Positions 36,890 through 46,449 of a DNA stretch of 64,000 nt are shown here, piece by piece. The number at the start of each line of letters is the position of its first letter. Positions within the stretch are counted from its first letter, which is position 1. The position numbers and the translations under genes were made by a program. Source of the stretch: Methylophaga sulfidovorans (GTDB lineage: Bacteria > Pseudomonadota > Gammaproteobacteria > Nitrosococcales > Methylophagaceae); contig NZ_FOSH01000015.1 in the NCBI RefSeq assembly GCF_900114205.1, positions 16,745 through 80,744 on the forward strand. The letters run 5' to 3'. The notes beneath the pieces were generated by a model that saw nothing but the letters and a program-made list of their open reading frames with translations, was not told where the DNA came from and ran no database searches.

Positions 36890-37144
36890 TTAATGTTGAG
36901 ATTCAATAATGTGGGATTCTGCATATTCCAGAGCCAGGTCGTAATCGAATTTACCACCCGCTTCGATCAGTGCATCTAATTGAGATTTAGCATGATCCTT
37001 GTTGACATGATCTGAGTCTATTATTGCCAGATAGGCGTATGTGCCCGCGACTTCTTCTGGCGAACCACTGCTTGTTCCACCATTATCGATGAGCTGAACA
37101 ATATCTTGAATTGACCGAGCTTCCTTAATTTCAGTTGAAATCAT
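36890..37144 (-). CDS. Hypothetical 84-aa acidic protein
   Basis: Not recognised. A small soluble acidic protein (MISTEIKEARSIQDIVQLID ... LALEYAESHIIESQH) with predicted helices and no signal peptide. Strong support that it is real: AGGAGG five bases before the ATG, and a terminator directly after the stop. It stands alone between a methyltransferase gene and a DUF202 gene. The middle segment TSSGSPEEVAGTYAYLAIID may be a loop and helix of a small regulatory protein. Confidence 0.75.
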   Translation of the reverse strand: MISTEIKEARSIQDIVQLIDNGGTSSGSPEEVAGTYAYLAIIDSDHVNKDHAKSQLDALIEAGGKFDYDLALEYAESHIIESQH

Positions 37145-37419
37145 TTCAACCTCCTATTTAATTGGCTGGTCTTTCAGTGAAACGCGATAGCCTATTTGAG
37201 TCAAGGGGGATACTGTTTGTTTTACTTATTTTTACAGCAGATAATGTGTGTCAAAATCTGTTTTAATCATAGCCATAACTCAGGATTAATACATTGCAAC
37301 TGTAGCCTGAGCAGCAAGTATGAAAAAACGCCATTTTCCCACTCGCTAATGTTGATAAATGCCATTAGACGATATGGTTTAATCTCAGTCTGAACCCTTA
37401 AGTGAAAGAGCAATTTGAT

Positions 37420-37788
37420 ATGTCTTATTTAGATGACCCAAGAGTGTTATTTGCAGCGGAGCGTACATTATTAGCCTGGAACCGAACCAGTCTGGCGATG
37501 ATTGCGTTTGGTTTTGTTGTTGAACGAGCAGGCTTATTGATAGCCGTCTTGCAAGACCATAAAGCCCCTCACTCGACGTCGCCAACCTTTATGTTAGGTC
37601 TTGCCTTTATTCTTCTTGGTGCAGTATGTGCGCTTATCTCGTCTTATCAGTATGGTGTGGTACTCAAACAGCTGAGCGAAGCCGAAATTCCCGCAGGTTA
37701 CAAGGCACGCTGGGGTGTGTTAGCTAATCTGATAGTGGCTGTTCTGAGTTTGGCTCTGGCTTTGTCCTTATTTAATGTGGCGAGCTGA
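37420..37788 (+). CDS. DUF202 membrane protein
   Basis: A 122-aa protein with three membrane helices. The family signature LDDPRVLFAAERTLLAWNRT stands at the N-terminus, followed by a helix around SLAMIAFGFVVERAGLLI. DUF202 (YidH-like) proteins have no settled function. I prefer the ATG at 37420, where the family's usual N-terminus begins, over an in-frame GTG at 37402. The next gene's ATG overlaps its stop by one base. Confidence 0.88.
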   Translation: MSYLDDPRVLFAAERTLLAWNRTSLAMIAFGFVVERAGLLIAVLQDHKAPHSTSPTFMLGLAFILLGAVCALISSYQYGVVLKQLSEAEIPAGYKARWGVLANLIVAVLSLALALSLFNVAS

Positions 37789-38285
37789 TGAGGCATTTCA
37801 AACTTTACAGTCAATGTAAAGTCATCAGCTTTTTATCACTGCTGATGTTCTCAGGCAGCCTTTATGCAGAGAATTTATGTGGTAGTGAGGAAACGGTTTC
37901 CTTTAGTTGTAATATCAAGTCTAAATCGGTCTCAGTGTGTACGACTAAACAGAACACATTAGTTTATCGCTATGGCAAACCGGATAAGATTGAGCTAGAA
38001 CTTCACGCACCAGTGCAATTTAGTTCAACAGGCTATAGTGGCGGAGGCGAAGGGCGTTTACGATTTTCAAACGGACGTTATGACTATATCGTCTATTCCG
38101 GCATCAGCAATGGTGATTGGATTGATGAGGAAAAGGGCACCAGAGAGAAAATTGAATTTGCCGGTATTTATGTGCTGAAAGCTAAGACTCTTTTAGCCAA
38201 CCTCAAGTGCACCGCTTATTCAGATAAAAGTTACATTCATGATTTACCTGAACATGAAAGCGAGCCTTTTATTTATTTTGACTAA
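37788..38285 (+). CDS. Secreted hypothetical protein (165 aa)
   Basis: An exported protein with a signal peptide (about 1-27, FLSLLMFSGSLYA). A mature, Cys-containing, strand-rich domain follows, starting ENLCGSEETVSFSCNIKSKS. The CG..ETVSFSC and GRYDYIVYSGISNGDW segments resemble small periplasmic proteins of unknown function seen in many proteobacteria. It overlaps the DUF202 gene by one base and so belongs to the same transcript, which ends at the terminator at 38332. Confidence 0.8.
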   Translation: MRHFKLYSQCKVISFLSLLMFSGSLYAENLCGSEETVSFSCNIKSKSVSVCTTKQNTLVYRYGKPDKIELELHAPVQFSSTGYSGGGEGRLRFSNGRYDYIVYSGISNGDWIDEEKGTREKIEFAGIYVLKAKTLLANLKCTAYSDKSYIHDLPEHESEPFIYFD

Positions 38286-38331
38286 AGCTGGTCCGAGTGA
38301 AGAGCTGTTTACAGAAATGACGATTTAGATC

Positions 38332-38368
38332 AAAAAAGCCCTGCTCATATTTTGTGAGCAGGGCTTTT
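38332..38368. terminator. Strong terminator after the 37788 gene
   Basis: AAAAAAGCCCTGCTCA / TGAGCAGGGCTTTTT form a long perfect stem with a short loop and T-tract. The A-rich left side makes it bidirectional, so it also serves the convergent FMN-protein gene. Confidence 0.92.
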
Positions 38369-38400
38369 TATTAGCTATGAGTATCGAGGTAATAGGACGA

Positions 38401-38865
38401 TTACAGTCCGAGTTTTTTATGTTCGCCCATCATTTCCGGTTCGACTTTGCCATCGGTGAATAGTTTGAATAAACCTTTAACACTTGGGTCTGAAATCCAC
38501 ACTTCGGCATCATCCAGCTCAAAACGCATCATTAATAATGCTGGGTCTTCACGACCTTTCTCATACCATGATGCTGCCATCTTAGACCAATATTTATCAA
38601 TCACCGCCTCGTCTGTTTCAGGCTTTAATGTACCGCGAATCGAGACAAACATTTTATGATCTTTACTGATAAAGCTGGCTTTGGCTGCACCGCCTTTAGC
38701 GATACGATTGGTTTTGGTAGTGTAAAACCAGAACTCACTATCAGCATTTTCATCTAACTGTGCTGTCATAGGCTCATTGTGATGGAGCGTGCCATCCAGA
38801 CTCACCATCAGAAATGGGCTATCACTTATTGCTTCCCACATGGTTTTGCGTATGTCTTTACTCAT
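38401..38865 (-). CDS. General-stress FMN-binding split-barrel protein
   Basis: A 154-aa pyridoxamine-5'-phosphate-oxidase-like protein of the general stress protein 26 type. Family text: SDSPFLMVSLDG, FWFYTTKTNRIAKGGAAKAS (flavin phosphate contacts), MFVSIRGTLKPETDEAVIDK and DDAEVWISDPSVKGLFKL. It probably binds FMN in the cytoplasm; the substrate is unknown. AAGGAG precedes the ATG. Confidence 0.9.
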   Translation of the reverse strand: MSKDIRKTMWEAISDSPFLMVSLDGTLHHNEPMTAQLDENADSEFWFYTTKTNRIAKGGAAKASFISKDHKMFVSIRGTLKPETDEAVIDKYWSKMAASWYEKGREDPALLMMRFELDDAEVWISDPSVKGLFKLFTDGKVEPEMMGEHKKLGL

Positions 38866-38967
38866 CTATTATCTCCTTGACGTTGTAAATTTAAATTTGA
38901 ATTCACCATAACAAAGTACGTGTCTTTGCTATGTGAAATGTCTATTTCTATTCTTGTCATTGGATGT

Positions 38968-40666
38968 TTAACGTAAAAAGTTATCTCTCAATAATGAAAC
39001 TACTTCATTAGTACGTCCATTCAGTACAGCTTTAATACCAAATAATGCTGTTGAGGCGACTTGGCCTGCTTCAATTTTAGGTGGCATGACCAGCTCCATT
39101 CGGCTCACTTTGACATCCAAAATAGCGGGCTTATCGCTGGCCAGCCACTTGTGCATTGCACCTTCTAATTCACTGATGTGTTCAACACGCCATCCATCCA
39201 TGCCAACGGTATGAGCAAGAGCAGCAAAGTCCGGATTTTTTAAGCCTGTGAAGGCATCAAGCAAGCCTTCAACACGTTGTTCCATCTCAACAAATCCAAG
39301 TGATTCATTGTTGTAGATTAAGAGTTTGACGGGAATGTTTTCTTGTACCAGGGTTAATAAGTCACCCATCAGCATGGTCATGCCGCCATCACCACACATC
39401 GCTATGACTTGTCGGCCAGGATAGGCTTTGGCGATACCTAAAGCTTGTGGATAGGCGTTAGCCATGGTGCCGAGCAGAAGGCTGGTCAGGAAACGTCTGT
39501 CTCCTCTGGCACTCAGATGTCTGAGCAACCAAACCATGGGTGAACCACCATCAGCAGTAAAGATGGCATTATCATCAGCCAGCTCATTGAGTTTATGCGT
39601 CACGGACTGTGGATGAATGAGGGTCTCGTCTGATTTTGCCTCCTCATTGTAATCCTCTTTATCTTTCTTCCATTGAGCCAGGGCCTTATCCAGATGTTTG
39701 GTTGAGGATTTTTCTTCAACTAGTGGCAGTAATTGTGTGAGTGTATTTTTCACATCACCCACCAGACCTAAATCAATAGGACTGCGTCTGCCAAGATGAG
39801 TAGGGTCAATATCCAGCTGCACGATTTTTGCTTTTTCAGGATAGAACTGAGAATAAGCAAAGTCAGTACCGAGGCAGAGTAATAAATCACATTCCAGTAC
39901 TGCCTCCATGCCAGCACGGTTACCTAAAATCCCTGTCATGCCAACTTGATAAGCGTTATCAGGTTCAATAAATTCTTTTGAGCGAGAGCTATGCACAATA
40001 GGCGCTTTTAAGCGTTTCGCCAGATCGATAAGTTCAGTTTTGGCACCTTTAGCCTCGATACCTGCATAGAGCGTGATGCGATCTGATGTGTTAATCAGGT
40101 CAAGCAGTTGATTCATCTCATCAGGATTGGGATGACTAACTGGAGAGGCCGTGTGAACTTGCCATGACATATTGTCGTCCACTTTTTCCTTAAACATATC
40201 TCCATTCACTTCAATGACGGCAACACCATTCTTTGATAAAGCGGCCTGAGCAGCCAATGCAGTAATACGTCTGGCTTGATCCGGGTGAGATATGCGTTCA
40301 CAAAAAACCGAGCATTGATCGTAGATTTTTGTCTGATCCACTTCCTGAGGGAAGTTCAGACCTTGTTGGTGTCGATCAACATTAGAAGCTATTAACACCA
40401 CTGGTGAGCCATTACGATGGCTTTCAAAAATACCATTAACAAAATGCAGACTGCCTGGACCACAAGTGCCAGCACAGAGAGACAGTTCACCTGTCATATA
40501 GGATTCACCACCTGCAGCTAGCCCACCCACTTCCTCATGATTCGATATCAGAATGATTAATGGTATTTGTGAAATGATTGATGGTGTCACCAACAATGCC
40601 GTAACACCGTTTCGCACCGGCTTCAGACAAGGTATCAACAATGACTTGGGAAACGGTTTTTTGCAT
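38968..40666 (-). pseudogene. Pyruvate oxidase (PoxB-like) TPP enzyme, frameshifted
   Basis: A thiamine-diphosphate enzyme of the pyruvate oxidase/acetolactate synthase superfamily. The start at 40666 has AGGA eight bases upstream and reads MQKTVSQVIVDTLSEAGAKR, then RCYGIVGDTINHF. After SDIE the frame hits a stop. The rest of the protein (HEEVGGLAAGGESYMTGELS to the C-terminus) continues in another frame. Compared with the usual SDIEWIHVRHEE, 14 bases appear missing near 40540. The TPP motif CGDGGMTMLMGD...NN is intact downstream. Without an error in the sequence, the product would be non-functional. Confidence 0.85.
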
Positions 40667-40824
40667 GGAAATCATCCTTTTTGATTGGTAAGTAGCTATT
40701 CAAGTATTGATAACGTACAGTTCTATGACAAGTTGTATAGTGAATTAATTTGTAAACTTTTGTAAAAGTCTGAGTAAGCCAATATTTGGAATAAGATAAG
40801 ACTAATCTGAGTAATATTTATAGA

Positions 40825-40856
40825 TTATTGATATTTATATAAAAATATATCAATAA
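40825..40856. promoter_or_regulatory. Perfect 10-bp palindrome upstream of the OYE gene
   Basis: TTATTGATAT and ATATCAATAA are perfect inverted repeats 12 bp apart. They lie in the 308-bp divergent gap between the pox-like gene and the flavin reductase gene. This suits a dimeric repressor or activator site. No regulator gene is adjacent. The gap is otherwise AT-rich without other recognisable elements. Confidence 0.5.
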
Positions 40857-40974
40857 GATCCTTTAATGATAGATCTTCACATAGAACAGACAGTGTCTTC
40901 AATATAGTTAGGGAACGAACTATTTGATAGCTGTGGCATCAAAAAGATCAACAGGACAACAAAGGAGGATGTTT

Positions 40975-42063
40975 ATGAACGATTTATTTAACCCGGTGAA
41001 AATGGGTTCAGTGGAGCTAAAAAACCGCGTTTTTATGGCGCCACTTACACGAAACAGAGCGCATGATGACACGGATGTACCCACTGAGCTTGCTATCAGC
41101 TACTACTCACAAAGGGCAAGCGCTGGTCTCATCATTGCTGAAGGTACTCAAATCAGCAAAATGGGCAAAGGTTATATCAGAACTCCCGGTATTTACTCAG
41201 ACGAACAAGTGGCTAAATGGAAAGAAATCACTGACGCCGTCCATAACAAAGGTGGCAAAATTTTCTTACAACTCTGGCATGTTGGCAGAATCAGTTATAA
41301 CTCGGTGCTTCCAGAAGGCGAGCAGCCTTTGGCACCATCAGCCATACGCGCTGAAGCACAAACATTCGTAGATGGTCAAATGGTGGATGTTTCAGAGCCA
41401 CGTGCGATGACTACTGATGATATTAATAAGCTTATTGAAGAATATAAAACAGCAGCACGTAATGCTGATAAAGCCGGTTTTGATGGCGTCGAAATTCACT
41501 CTGCCAACGGTTATCTGTTGAATCAGTTTATTTGTGATAGCAGCAACCAACGTACAGATAATTATGGTGGTTCTGTCGAAAACCGCATCCGTCTGGTCAC
41601 TCAGGTGGTCGAGGCCGTGCTTGAAGTGATGGATGCTGGACGGGTAGGCATACGACTATCACCGACAGGTACCTTTAATGATGTCAGCGATAGCGATCCA
41701 CTCACCACCTATAGCGCACTTATCGATCAACTTAACCAGTATAAGCTGGCATACGTGCATATCGTTGAACGTTTTCCTGGTATTGATGTAAGCAATAAGG
41801 ACTTACACATCGTTGAACAACTGATCAAACAATGGCAGGGCTTTTATATCGCTAATGGTGACTACAATCTGCTTACGGCACAGGATGCAGTGACAAGCCA
41901 ACGTGCTGATGCAGTAGCATTTGGTCGCCAATACATTGCTAATCCAGATCTGATGGAACGTCTGAAACTAGGTGCAGCTCTGAATACGCCCGATCAAAAC
42001 ACCTTTTATGGTGGTGGGGCTGAGGGGTATACCGATTATCCATTTATGGAGGATGCTCGTTAA
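40975..42063 (+). CDS. Old yellow enzyme family ene-reductase (NemA-like)
   Basis: A 362-aa FMN-dependent NAD(P)H:flavin oxidoreductase of the NemA/xenobiotic-reductase class. FMN contacts are in RVFMAPLTRNRA. LWHVGRISYNSVLPEGEQPL and the H-x-x-N type DGVEIHSANGYLLNQFICDS are hallmarks, and NQRTDNYGGSVENRIRL completes the signature. It reduces activated C=C bonds or nitro compounds. I chose the ATG at 40975, which has AGGAGG six bases upstream. It probably shares a transcript with the dehydrogenase at 42115. Confidence 0.93.
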   Translation: MNDLFNPVKMGSVELKNRVFMAPLTRNRAHDDTDVPTELAISYYSQRASAGLIIAEGTQISKMGKGYIRTPGIYSDEQVAKWKEITDAVHNKGGKIFLQLWHVGRISYNSVLPEGEQPLAPSAIRAEAQTFVDGQMVDVSEPRAMTTDDINKLIEEYKTAARNADKAGFDGVEIHSANGYLLNQFICDSSNQRTDNYGGSVENRIRLVTQVVEAVLEVMDAGRVGIRLSPTGTFNDVSDSDPLTTYSALIDQLNQYKLAYVHIVERFPGIDVSNKDLHIVEQLIKQWQGFYIANGDYNLLTAQDAVTSQRADAVAFGRQYIANPDLMERLKLGAALNTPDQNTFYGGGAEGYTDYPFMEDAR

Positions 42064-42114
42064 TTTTCAATCTGCAAAAAGATCTATTTTTCTAAATATC
42101 AAAGAGGATAAAAA

Positions 42115-43524
42115 ATGACACAAGCAGAATTGAAAACAACCGCTATTACTCGTCAGACCATTGATACCTATAATCCTGCTACAGAAGAGGTGTACAAAAC
42201 CTACTATCTGCATACTAAACAGGAAGCAGAAGCCTTAATTGAAGCTTCTCACCAGGCTTTCCAGAGTTGGAGAAAAACCTCACTGGAAGAACGAGCCACC
42301 ATTATTAAAAAAATTGCTGAATTACTTCGCCGGGACAAAGCCGATTTAGCTCAAATGATGGCAAAACAAATGGGAAAACCCTTGGCACTGGGTGAGGGCG
42401 AAGCTGAGCAGTGTGCTGCAATTTGTGAATATACAGCTGAGCATGGCATTGACGCTTTAGCTGATGAAGAGCGTGAAATTTCTACAGGTAAAAAAGGCAT
42501 TATTACTTATCAGCCTGAAGGCGTGATTTTAGGTATGCAGCCGTGGAATTTCCCACTCTATCAATGTATTCGCTACAGCATTGCTGTGATTATGGCTGGT
42601 AATACAACGGTGTTTAAGCATGATGAGTCCTGCTTTGAAACAGCAGAGGCGATTCAAAAAATTTATGAAGAAGCCGGTCTGCCAAAAGGAGTATTTAGCT
42701 GTTTATTCGTCGATGGCGAAACAGCCGATGAACTCATTGCTCATCAACATGTTCGAGGTGTGACCTTTACAGGTAGTGCCAGCATTGGTCGCTTGATTGC
42801 CAAAATTTCAGCTGAACATCTTAAGAAAAATGTGCTGGAACTTGGTGGTAGTGATGCGTATATCGTATTACGGGATGCTGACATTGATCTGGCGGTGAAA
42901 ACCTGTGTTCAGGGGCGAGTCATGAATAGTGGTCAAACCTGTATTGCAGCTAAACGTTTTATTATTGAAGCGCCTGTCTATGATGAGTTCAGAGATAAGT
43001 ATGTCGCTGCCATGAAAAAGATCACCTATGGTGACCCGACTAACAGTGAAAATAATATGGGGCCACTGGCTCGTGTCGATCTTCGAGACAAACTGCATCA
43101 TCAGGTTCAGGAGTCGGTGATGAAAGGTGCTACTTGTTTATGTGGTGGTGAAATACCGGATCAGAAAGGCGCGTATTACCCAGCCACAGTATTGGAAAAT
43201 ATCCAAGCTGGCAGCCCAGCTTATGACGATGAGTTATTTGGTCCGGTGGCAGCCTTATTCAAAGTGGCTGATGAAGCTGAAGCAATTGAACTGGCTAACG
43301 CTCACCGATACGGTCTTGGTGGCGGCATATTCTCTAAAGACGAGAAGCGTGCTATCCGTATTGCTCGTGAAGAACTCGACACCGGCATGGTGAACATCAA
43401 TGGTTACGCCGGTCCTCAGGCGAATATGCCGTTTGGTGGTGTTAAAGAAAGTGGCTATGGTCGTGAACACGGTGGCTTTGGCATGAAAGAATTTGTGAAT
43501 GTGAAGTCTTTATTTATCGCCTAA
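42115..43524 (+). CDS. NAD(P)-dependent semialdehyde dehydrogenase (Sad/GabD-like)
   Basis: A 469-aa aldehyde dehydrogenase. The cofactor-binding GMQPWNFPLYQCIRYSI, general base Glu in LELGGSDAYIV and nucleophile Cys in NSGQTCIAAKR are intact, as is the C-terminal MPFGGVKESGYGREHGG. The HDES (instead of KPS/KHA) in VFKHDESCFETAE and general wording place it with succinate-semialdehyde dehydrogenases of the Sad type; other short aldehydes are possible. AGAGGATAAAAA precedes the ATG. A strong terminator follows. Confidence 0.9.
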   Translation: MTQAELKTTAITRQTIDTYNPATEEVYKTYYLHTKQEAEALIEASHQAFQSWRKTSLEERATIIKKIAELLRRDKADLAQMMAKQMGKPLALGEGEAEQCAAICEYTAEHGIDALADEEREISTGKKGIITYQPEGVILGMQPWNFPLYQCIRYSIAVIMAGNTTVFKHDESCFETAEAIQKIYEEAGLPKGVFSCLFVDGETADELIAHQHVRGVTFTGSASIGRLIAKISAEHLKKNVLELGGSDAYIVLRDADIDLAVKTCVQGRVMNSGQTCIAAKRFIIEAPVYDEFRDKYVAAMKKITYGDPTNSENNMGPLARVDLRDKLHHQVQESVMKGATCLCGGEIPDQKGAYYPATVLENIQAGSPAYDDELFGPVAALFKVADEAEAIELANAHRYGLGGGIFSKDEKRAIRIAREELDTGMVNINGYAGPQANMPFGGVKESGYGREHGGFGMKEFVNVKSLFIA

Positions 43525-43554
43525 ATGCTTTATAGCATCAGAGTAAGGATAACT

Positions 43555-43588
43555 AATCCCGGGTCAGTTGCTGGCCCGGGATTTTTTA
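43555..43588 (+). terminator. Terminator after the semialdehyde dehydrogenase gene
   Basis: AATCCCGGG / CCCGGGATT, a perfect 9-bp GC-rich stem followed by TTTTTTAT. Confidence 0.93.
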
Positions 43589-43610
43589 TAACAAGATTTT
43601 TGTATTGATA

Positions 43611-45137
43611 TTAATGCACACTGGCTGGCATTTTAACGTCTGCTTTTTGCGGTTTTTGAATGAAGAACACCATCGGCAACATAGCAAAGGCGGCCAGACC
43701 GGACAGCAGAAAAGCATCCTGAAACGCTAACATCGATGCCTGAGCTAAGACTTCATTAGCCAGTACTGTTGCCCCTTGTCCACTCGTTGGTGAGAGTCCC
43801 AAAGGTGCTAAGTAAGCGGCAACAGCGGGATTGAAAGGGGTAATTTGTTCAGTGAGAATAGCGTAGTGAAGATTTGTTCTACGGGCTAACTGCCAGCCAA
43901 TAATAGCTATACCGACGGATGAACCAAGTGACCGCATAACACTGTAGATGCCAGAGGCTTCATCTTGTTTTTCTGTCGAAATATTCTGGAAAGCCAGAGT
44001 CGACATGGGTACGAAAAACAATCCCATGCCCAGTCCCGAGACGATCCCTGGCCAAGCCAGTTGCCAGAAGCTGACGTCCAGATTCATGTGCGTAAGCATG
44101 ATATTGCCGCTACCAGTGAGAATAAGTCCAACAGCTAATAACATACGTGGGTCAAAGCGATTGACCAGAAATGAGCCGGTCACCACCATAGAAAAACCAG
44201 CTGCAATACCCCGAGGAATAAATAGCTGACCAGATTCCAGTACGGGGTAATCTAATAGCCCCTGAACAAATAAGGGCAGAATAGCAATTGCCCCAAACAT
44301 CGAGACACCAAAGCCGACAATGGTGACATTACCGGCTGCAAAGCTTCTGTCTTTGAGTAATGAAAAGTCGATGATATTGAGCTTTCGGCCTATACCTCGA
44401 ACGAAGAAAATGATGCCGGTTAGGGCTGATGTTATAGCGGTGACTTGAATCAGGTGAGAATCAAACCAGTCATGACTTTCTCCCAAATCCAATGTCATTT
44501 GTAAGGCACCGATAGCGGTAACCATGAGCAGTAGACCAACCCAGTCGATATCGACGTGATGGGTGTCTTCTTTTTCCAGTTCGCCACTTACCATTAGTAA
44601 AGCAATAAACGCGATGGGCATATTGACGTAAAACACCGCGCGCCAGGAAAAGTGCTCCGTTAAAATAGCACCGATAGTTGGGCCTAATACAGGGGCGACA
44701 ATGACACCCAGACCGAAAATGGCCATGGCCTGCCCACGTTTTTCTCTTGGAAAACTGGTAAATAAAATCGCTTGCGAGAGTGGGATCAGGAAAGCACCGA
44801 AAAAGCCCTGACCTAAACGGAAAAATACCAGCATTTCGAAGTTTTGAGCCATGCCTCCCAATGCTGAGAAGAATGCAAAGCCAACAATGGCGGTGATAAT
44901 CAAACGACGGCGACCAAATTTACGCGATAACAACCCCGTTAAAGGCATGACGGCAATGGAAGCGACAATGTAACTAGTCACAATCCATACTGTTTGATCA
45001 CTGGTAATGCCAAATGCCGCTTTGATGTGAGGCAAAGCGACATTGACGATGGTGGTATCCAATACTTCAAGTACAGCAGTCAATACCACCGCAAATACGA
45101 TTAACCACTGAACGGGTGGTTTTTCTGCCTCAGTCAT
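43611..45137 (-). CDS. EmrB/QacA-type DHA2 drug efflux transporter
   Basis: A 508-aa MFS transporter with 14 hydrophobic segments. Motif DTTIVNVALPHIKAAFG and motif A GLLSRKFGRRRLIITAIVGF are typical of EmrB, as is FGLGVIVAPVLGPTIGAILT (motif C, drug exporters). It works with the EmrA-like adaptor encoded just upstream, with an 8-bp overlap, and an outer-membrane TolC-type channel not in this window. The drug range is not predictable. Confidence 0.94.
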   Translation of the reverse strand: MTEAEKPPVQWLIVFAVVLTAVLEVLDTTIVNVALPHIKAAFGITSDQTVWIVTSYIVASIAVMPLTGLLSRKFGRRRLIITAIVGFAFFSALGGMAQNFEMLVFFRLGQGFFGAFLIPLSQAILFTSFPREKRGQAMAIFGLGVIVAPVLGPTIGAILTEHFSWRAVFYVNMPIAFIALLMVSGELEKEDTHHVDIDWVGLLLMVTAIGALQMTLDLGESHDWFDSHLIQVTAITSALTGIIFFVRGIGRKLNIIDFSLLKDRSFAAGNVTIVGFGVSMFGAIAILPLFVQGLLDYPVLESGQLFIPRGIAAGFSMVVTGSFLVNRFDPRMLLAVGLILTGSGNIMLTHMNLDVSFWQLAWPGIVSGLGMGLFFVPMSTLAFQNISTEKQDEASGIYSVMRSLGSSVGIAIIGWQLARRTNLHYAILTEQITPFNPAVAAYLAPLGLSPTSGQGATVLANEVLAQASMLAFQDAFLLSGLAAFAMLPMVFFIQKPQKADVKMPASVH

Positions 45138-46140
45138 TTGCTGTGTCTAACTCAGTGGTATCGACTTTGGCGGTGACACTGGAGCCGGCACGTAAACGTT
45201 TTTGTTGGTCTGGTGTAGGCTGGTAATCTAAATGAATCCGAACTGGGAAGCGCTGAGTGACATGTACCCAGTTACCCGTCGCATTTTCAGGGGGTAGCAG
45301 CGAAAAAATAGCGCCAGAGCCCATCCCCAGACTGGCGACCTTTCCAGTTAATTCCATATCGGGGTACATATCTACTGAAATACTGGCTGGCTGACCGCGT
45401 CGAATACGAGCCAGAGCCGTTTCTTTGAAGTTAGCGGTGACCCACCAGTCATTTTTTTCAACAATTGAAAACAAAGGCTGGCCTGTTGTAATCACATCAC
45501 CAGGACGTAAAGTCAGGTTGGCAATCCAGCCATCAGCCGGGGCATAGACAACGGCGTGACTGAGTGCTATCTGAGCACGCTTCAATGTGGCGCGAGCAGC
45601 TCGTACAGCAGGGTCTTCATCGGTTTTTCCGCCTAGCTGAGTTTGTGCGGTATTTAATGCTGCTCTGGCGCTGTCTCTGTCTGCTTTGAGTTTTTCAAGG
45701 TTGGCTCGGGTTTTATCTAAGGTCGATTTGGGAATAATCCGGCGCTCATACAACGTTTGCTGACGTTCAAATTCAAGCTCTGCATCACTTAAAGTGGCTT
45801 GAACAGCATTGAGATTGGCGATAGCTTCGCTGACATCTGAGCCTGCCATCATATGTTTTTGAATGGTTTTCTCAAGCTCTGAGGTGGCTTCGTCAACAGC
45901 GCTTTGTAGGTCACTATCATCAATTTTAATAAGGGCATCACCTGCTTTTACATAGTCATTTTCAGCGACATTTAACTCAGTGACCCGACCTGACTCTTGT
46001 GGAGACACAGTCAATATATTAGCTTGAACATATGCATCATCAGTAGAAGGATATATTTTTTGGTGGTGCCACCACAGGCCAAGTCCAACAACAATTCCGA
46101 TAAAGAAAATACCAAGCAATATCGACTTAGCCCATTTCAT
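45130..46140 (-). CDS. EmrA-type membrane fusion protein (HlyD family)
   Basis: A 336-aa periplasmic adaptor with one N-terminal membrane anchor (about 5-23, ILLGIFFIGIVVGLGLW). A biotinyl-lipoyl half-motif follows (YPSTDDAYVQANILTVSPQE, SGRVTELNVAENDYVKAGD), then a coiled-coil hairpin (about 75-180) and a C-terminal barrel with GDVITTGQPLFSIVE. YVQAN...VAPRVSG-like text is the EmrA hallmark. AGGACACCGC precedes the ATG. It is the first gene of emrAB. Confidence 0.94.
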   Translation of the reverse strand: MKWAKSILLGIFFIGIVVGLGLWWHHQKIYPSTDDAYVQANILTVSPQESGRVTELNVAENDYVKAGDALIKIDDSDLQSAVDEATSELEKTIQKHMMAGSDVSEAIANLNAVQATLSDAELEFERQQTLYERRIIPKSTLDKTRANLEKLKADRDSARAALNTAQTQLGGKTDEDPAVRAARATLKRAQIALSHAVVYAPADGWIANLTLRPGDVITTGQPLFSIVEKNDWWVTANFKETALARIRRGQPASISVDMYPDMELTGKVASLGMGSGAIFSLLPPENATGNWVHVTQRFPVRIHLDYQPTPDQQKRLRAGSSVTAKVDTTELDTAND

Positions 46141-46449
46141 GCGGTGTCCTTTTATTCTTATTTTATGTGTTATCCAAACAGCTTACGGATATATAGTGAA
46201 TAGTCTGAGCTTAACAATGCCTGAATAAATCATATAAAAAAAGCCAAATATTATTTCGACTTTAAAAGACAAATCGAGTCGGTAATAAAAAAACGGTTTA
46301 TTGGATCTTATTACTCATTAATTTCATCTTTCTGCCGATGGCTTAAGGTGTATAGTCTAGTTCTTCTAAATTAACGATCTATTAACAATCTATGGATGAT
46401 CATTGTTAATTTAATGTGATTTAAGCATTTAGCAATACGGATACTGCAA
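46141..46449. other. Divergent intergenic region emrA / HD-GYP gene
   Basis: 309 bp without a gene. It is AT-rich and must hold both divergent promoters. A 5-bp inverted pair CGACT...AGTCG (about 46257-46278) is too small to call an operator. I see no terminator, repeat or attC here, and no MarR/TetR-type gene nearby. Confidence 0.5.

Noticed and set aside
40924..40974. Longer N-terminus for the ene-reductase
   Set aside because: The upstream codons have no ribosome site. The ATG at 40975 has AGGAGG at six bases and begins the usual family N-terminus.
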